A stretch of DNA of 9,685 nt from an uncultured Candidatus Competibacteraceae bacterium (lineage in GTDB: Bacteria; Pseudomonadota; Gammaproteobacteria; Competibacterales; Competibacteraceae). Under the pieces are notes generated by a model, which did not search any database, had not been told where the DNA came from, and saw nothing but the letters and a program-made list of their open reading frames with translations. Shown here piece by piece: positions 6,691 to 9,685 of this stretch. The position numbers and the translations under genes were made by a program. Each line of letters begins with the position of its first letter. Position 1 is the first letter of the stretch. The stretch lies in assembly GCA_937872125.1 (NCBI GenBank), contig CALMNY010000131.1:1-9685 (forward strand), written 5' to 3'.

Positions 6691-7311
6691 ATGTCCACCC
6701 TGAACCCCCACGAACCCCTCCCGACTGCGGACGAGGCGCTCCAACGCCTCATCGCTGGCAATTTACGCTTCCTGCGGGGCGAAGCCCGGTTTCCCACCGT
6801 GCAGAAGGAAATCCTGGCCGATCTCGCCCAGGGCCAGCGGCCCTACGCGACCATCCTGGGCTGTAGCGATTCGCGGGTGCCCCCGGAACTGGTTTTTGAC
6901 GCCGGCTTCGGCGAGCTGTTCATCGTGCGCGTGGCCGGCAACGTCCTCTCGCCGGAAATCGCGGGCAGCCTGCAATACGCCGGTTCGCACCTGCATACGC
7001 CGCTGTTCGTCGTGCTCGGCCACAGCGGCTGCGGAGCGGTGCAGGCGGCGCTGGAGACCCAACGGCACGGCGTCCAGCATCGCTCGCGCATCCAACTCCT
7101 GATCGACAACATCCTGCCCGGATTGCCCGACCCCGATCCCCAGCTCCCGCCAGCGGCGCAGCTCGACCGAGCCGTCGAAGCCAATGTCCGCTGGACTATG
7201 CGCCAAATGCTGGAGACACCCGAGGCACAAGCTCGCCTGGCCGAGGGGCGAATGAAACTCGTCGGCGCCGTTTACGAGATAGAGTCCGGGCGGGTCCGGT
7301 TTTTGTTATGA
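6691..7311 (+). CDS. Beta-class carbonic anhydrase
   Basis: The 206-residue protein has all hallmark residues of beta-carbonic anhydrases: the zinc ligands Cys58 (in CSDSR), His111 and Cys114 (in HSGCGA), and the catalytic Asp60-Arg62 pair. It also has the conserved FIVRVAGN (77-84) and the C-terminal VGAVYEIESGRV hairpin. It catalyses reversible CO2 hydration to bicarbonate. No signal peptide is present, so it should act in the cytoplasm, supplying bicarbonate for carboxylations or pH balance. Length is normal for the class. ATG 6691 gives the usual N-terminus (PTADEALQRLIAGN), though no strong ribosome binding site precedes it. It sits 54 bases after the GNAT gene and 25 bases before the DUF2254 gene, so co-transcription is likely. 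Confidence 0.95.
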   Translation: MSTLNPHEPLPTADEALQRLIAGNLRFLRGEARFPTVQKEILADLAQGQRPYATILGCSDSRVPPELVFDAGFGELFIVRVAGNVLSPEIAGSLQYAGSHLHTPLFVVLGHSGCGAVQAALETQRHGVQHRSRIQLLIDNILPGLPDPDPQLPPAAQLDRAVEANVRWTMRQMLETPEAQARLAEGRMKLVGAVYEIESGRVRFLL

Positions 7312-7336
7312 CCAGCAACCATGGCGGGGATCAATC

Positions 7337-7363
7337 ATGCTGAAGATGCTGAAGATGCTGAAG
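7337..7363 (+). repeat. Three tandem copies of a 9-bp unit at a gene start
   Basis: ATGCTGAAG is repeated exactly three times, encoding MLKMLKMLK and offering three in-frame ATG codons (7337, 7346, 7355). The unit length is a multiple of three, so gain or loss of copies would keep the frame while moving the start relative to the GGGGA ribosome binding site at 7326-7330. Confidence 0.8.
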
Positions 7364-8650
7364 GTGAAGCTACTGAACATGCCGCCCTGGCTCATTCCGA
7401 TGCTGTATGTGGGCATGACCATCGCTTGCGTCCTGGTGTTGCCGCGAATCGAGCAGAACTATCTCGCCGCCTACAGCCACGGCATGTCAGTCGCGTCGGC
7501 CCAGGCGACGCTGTCCGCCGTCGCCTCCGGGATGATGGCGCTAACCGGCATCGTGTTTGCGCTGGCCTTCGTCATGGTGCAGTTCAGCGCCATCGCTTAT
7601 TCCCCGCGCCTGGTCGCCTGGTTTGGCCGCGACCCGGTGCTGTTTCATGCGCTCGGCCTGTTCACGGCCACGTTTTTTTATGCCATCGGCACCCTGGCCT
7701 GGATCGATCGCGGAGGGGACGGTAGGGTGCCCCTGTTCTCGGTTCTGCTCGTGACGGTGCTGCTGATCCTTAGCATGATGGTTTTCGCCAAGCTGGTGCA
7801 GCGGCTGAATGATATTCAGATTACCAACGTGCTCCATTTCGTCGGCCAGCAAGGGCGGGAGGTCATTCGGGCCATGTTCCCGCGTCTGGATACGCCCGCG
7901 GGCGCGACGCCGGAGTCGTGGAGAACGGCGATCGAGGACGTCCAGCGGCGTCCGGTCACTCAGACGCTGCGCTACTCCGGCGAGCCACAGACGGTCACTC
8001 GCTTCCAGATCACCGCCCTGGTTCAGCAGGCTCAGACGGCGGATGCCGTGATCGTGATGGAATGCGCTGTTGGTGACACCCTGGTCGAAGACAGCCTGCT
8101 GTTGCGCGTGCATGGCGGCCAGCAACTGCTGGCGGAAAACCCGCTCCGACAAGCGATTCAACTGGCTAAGGAACGCACCTTCGAACAGGACCCCAAGTAT
8201 CCCCTGCGCCTGTTGGTGGACATCGCCATCAAGGCGCTTTCCCCGGCCATCAACGATCCGACCACGGCGGTCCAGGCCATTGATCAGATCGAGGATCTGT
8301 TGCACCGCCTCGGTCGGCGCGCGCTCGACGCCGGCTGCGTGATGGATGACCTGGGCGATTTGCGTCTGATCTTTCCGACGCCCACCTGGGAGGACTACCT
8401 GACGCTCGCTTTCGATGAGATCCGCCAATATGGCGCCAGTTCGGTCCAGGTGATACGCCGGTTACGTTCGGCTCTTCTCGGTTTGGCGGACTCCGTGACC
8501 GAGGCCGAGCGCAAGGATCTGGTACAGCGATATCTCCACCGTTTGAACCTGGCGGTGGAGCACTCGGTGTTCGATGCCGAGGATCGGGTGATGGCGCTGG
8601 AGGAAGACCGGCAGGGCTTGGGTCAGTCGCGCCGGCGGACCGAGCCGTAG
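7337..8650 (+). CDS. DUF2254 family predicted membrane protein
   Basis: The 437-residue protein matches the DUF2254 layout. Four hydrophobic segments lie in the N-terminal third (about 18-36, 62-85, 101-121 and 131-152), and a long soluble C-terminal region carries the family's hallmark ALSPAINDPTTAVQAIDQI (300-318). The middle section includes a beta-rich GDTLVEDSLLLRVHGG stretch. The biochemical function of the family is unknown; it should sit in the inner membrane with a large cytoplasmic part. The first ATG (7337) is chosen because GGGGA lies 6 bases upstream, although two more ATGs follow within the tandem repeat. It begins 25 bases after the carbonic anhydrase stop, consistent with one transcript. 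Confidence 0.9.
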   Translation: MLKMLKMLKVKLLNMPPWLIPMLYVGMTIACVLVLPRIEQNYLAAYSHGMSVASAQATLSAVASGMMALTGIVFALAFVMVQFSAIAYSPRLVAWFGRDPVLFHALGLFTATFFYAIGTLAWIDRGGDGRVPLFSVLLVTVLLILSMMVFAKLVQRLNDIQITNVLHFVGQQGREVIRAMFPRLDTPAGATPESWRTAIEDVQRRPVTQTLRYSGEPQTVTRFQITALVQQAQTADAVIVMECAVGDTLVEDSLLLRVHGGQQLLAENPLRQAIQLAKERTFEQDPKYPLRLLVDIAIKALSPAINDPTTAVQAIDQIEDLLHRLGRRALDAGCVMDDLGDLRLIFPTPTWEDYLTLAFDEIRQYGASSVQVIRRLRSALLGLADSVTEAERKDLVQRYLHRLNLAVEHSVFDAEDRVMALEEDRQGLGQSRRRTEP

Positions 8651-8710
8651 CGTGTGCTCGCCTGAACGCCGACCTCGCATTCCGGCGCGATAAATTCCAC
8701 GGAGGACGTG

Positions 8711-9460
8711 ATGCAACCGGAAACGACCTTGACCGCCGCGCACTTGCGCGCACCGCGCGCCGCCGCCATCGCCGGCATCCTCTTCGCGGTCCTGCTCATG
8801 ACCAGCTTTTTGCTCATCCGGCTGGCGGTCCCGGCCGATCCGCTGGAAGCGGGGGTGTGGCTGAAGACCCATTCGAACACCGTGGTGCTGGCGCTGAACC
8901 TGGTGCCGTTCGCCGGCATCGCCTTCCTGTGGTTCATCGGCGTGCTGCGCGACCGCCTGGGGGAACGGGAAGACCGGTTCTTTGCCACCGTCTTTCTCGG
9001 CAGCGGGCTGCTGTTCCTCGCCATGCTGTTCATGTCGGCGGCGATGGTCGGCGGCCTCATCATCGCCTACACGGCGGACCCCAGCCGGCTGATCGGTTCG
9101 CCCAGTTTCACCTCCGCTCGCGCCATCGCGTATGAAATCATGAACATCTACGCGATCAAGATGGCGGGGGTGTTCATGATCGCCACCTCCACCCTCGCGC
9201 TCCGCACCAGCTTCATCGCCCGCTGGATCGCGTGGCTCGGCTATGTGGTGGCGTTGCTGCTCCTGCTCAGCAGCCGCTACATCGAGGGGATTTTAATGGT
9301 CTTCCCGCTGTGGGTGCTCCTGATTAGCCTCTATATTCTGATTGACAACCTGCGCCGCCCCCCGGCGGCAACCCCCCATCCTGGAGAACCAGCATCATCA
9401 GTAAATCCAAAGCCGAAGTCGCAAAAGACCCGGACGAGCCTCAGACTCCCGAATAACTGA
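8711..9460 (+). CDS. Six-helix integral membrane protein of unknown function
   Basis: The 249-residue product has six likely membrane helices, at about residues 17-38, 57-79, 91-118, 145-164, 170-187 and 190-212. Short polar loops separate them, and there are no metal-binding or transporter signature motifs that I recognise. A DUF4386-like protein is possible but not certain. ATG 8711 is chosen: GGAGGA (8701-8706) is a strong ribosome binding site 4 bases upstream, while the adjacent in-frame GTG 8708 is too close to it. The last 37 residues, from about RRPPAATPH on, are low in complexity and their codons lose the usual G/C third-position bias. That DNA reads more naturally in the frame of the PPK2 gene, so the true ancestral end was probably earlier. 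It is 60 bases downstream of the DUF2254 gene and overlaps the PPK2 region, so it is likely part of the same operon. Confidence 0.8.
   Translation: MQPETTLTAAHLRAPRAAAIAGILFAVLLMTSFLLIRLAVPADPLEAGVWLKTHSNTVVLALNLVPFAGIAFLWFIGVLRDRLGEREDRFFATVFLGSGLLFLAMLFMSAAMVGGLIIAYTADPSRLIGSPSFTSARAIAYEIMNIYAIKMAGVFMIATSTLALRTSFIARWIAWLGYVVALLLLLSSRYIEGILMVFPLWVLLISLYILIDNLRRPPAATPHPGEPASSVNPKPKSQKTRTSLRLPNN
9382..9456 (+). other. Remnant N-terminus and ribosome binding site of PPK2, without start codon and closed by TAA
   Basis: GGAGA (9383-9387) is a well-placed Shine-Dalgarno, but the codons 7 and 10 bases on are ATC ATC, not ATG. From there the PPK2 frame reads SKSKAEVAKDPDEPQTPE, a hydrophilic leader typical of PPK2 proteins, and then meets TAA at 9454-9456. 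No ATG, GTG or TTG occurs in this frame between the TGA at 9343-9345 and the TAA. Third positions here are richer in G/C in this frame than in the overlapping membrane-protein frame, which suggests this was the original coding frame. Confidence 0.6.
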
Positions 9461-9685
9461 AGACCAAGGACTACGAACAGGAACTGAAAAAGCTGCATAT
9501 CGAACTGGTCAAGCTGCAAGAGTGGGTCAAACACCAGGGCCTCAAGGTCTGCATCGTATTCGAGGGCCGCGATGGCGCGGGCAAGGGTGGCACGATCAAG
9601 GCCATTACCGAGCGGGTCAGTCCCCGCGTTTTCCGGGTGGTGGCCTTGCCGACGCCGACCGCGCGCGAAAAATCCCAGATGTACG
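9457..9685 (+). CDS. ppk2: Polyphosphate kinase 2 (PPK2) family protein, 5' part, runs off the window; start unclear
   Basis: After the TAA the frame stays open to the window end. It reads YEQELKKLHIELVKLQEWVK, then VCIVFEGRDGAGKGGTIKAI with the Walker A loop GRDGAGKGG, then RVSPRVFRVVALPTPT and REKSQMY. This is the characteristic start of PPK2 enzymes, which transfer phosphate between polyphosphate and nucleotides in the cytoplasm. Reading starts at CTG 9457, whose bases overlap the upstream TGA stop as CTGA. No ATG, GTG or TTG lies between this point and Walker A; the first is a GTG near 9640, which would remove the phosphate-binding loop. So either translation restarts at CTG by coupling to the upstream gene, or the gene is a fresh pseudogene, or the sequence has errors. 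Membership of PPK2 is secure; whether it is expressed is not. Confidence 0.8.
   Translation, partial: MKTKDYEQELKKLHIELVKLQEWVKHQGLKVCIVFEGRDGAGKGGTIKAITERVSPRVFRVVALPTPTAREKSQMY

Noticed and set aside
7321..7725. Plus-strand open frame starting HAEDAEDAEG over the tandem repeat
   Set aside because: Out-of-frame reading of the repeat and the DUF2254 gene; the DUF2254 frame has the ribosome binding site and family motifs.
7541..8428. Minus-strand open frame of 295 codons opposite the DUF2254 gene
   Set aside because: Antisense shadow with Gln/His/Arg-rich composition; the plus strand is a clear family member.
9440..9470. Programmed -1 frameshift fusing the membrane protein to PPK2
   Set aside because: Geometrically possible, since the frames meet at AACTGA, but there is no slippery heptamer at CCGAATAACTGA and no clear downstream stimulatory structure. 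Reinitiation or gene decay is simpler.

Overview
The window is a GC-rich stretch of a bacterial chromosome, most likely from a proteobacterium. The protein families and the short G/C-rich palindromic repeats between genes resemble those of gammaproteobacteria such as the Competibacter group, but the genus is a guess. I see no rRNA, tRNA, CRISPR array, transposase, integrase or phage gene. Most of the DNA is coding, with strong G/C bias at third codon positions.

Left part (1-1835): the 3' end of a coiled-coil protein gene, a G-run palindrome, an unrecognised 150-residue protein, and a small potassium-channel-type protein with a TLGYGD filter. A 10-bp perfect hairpin then separates this rightward block from a leftward gene. 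Middle (1836-4205): a SulP-family anion transporter with a STAS domain on the minus strand. Behind its start lie about 675 bp of decayed DNA, holding an orphan coding-like fragment and the two ends of a membrane protein whose middle is missing. Right part (4206-9685, all plus strand): a flavin-dependent CoA-disulfide/polysulfide reductase fused to a rhodanese domain, a pair of mutually inverted palindromes, and then a probable operon. That operon encodes a GNAT acetyltransferase, a beta-carbonic anhydrase, a DUF2254 membrane protein, a six-helix membrane protein, and the beginning of a type 2 polyphosphate kinase (PPK2).

The genes share a loose theme of inorganic ions and small-molecule balance: anion uptake (SulP), CO2/bicarbonate exchange, K+ conductance, reduced-sulfur and persulfide handling, and polyphosphate. 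No single established pathway joins them, and functional links between neighbours are inference. I did not find a clearly new multi-gene system. The most notable point is the PPK2 gene. It has a good Shine-Dalgarno followed by ATC ATC instead of ATG, an in-frame TAA 60 bases later, and no ATG, GTG or TTG before its Walker A motif. The only nearby alternative is a CTG that overlaps the stop of the upstream gene as CTGA. It is either newly broken, mis-sequenced, or started in an unusual way.
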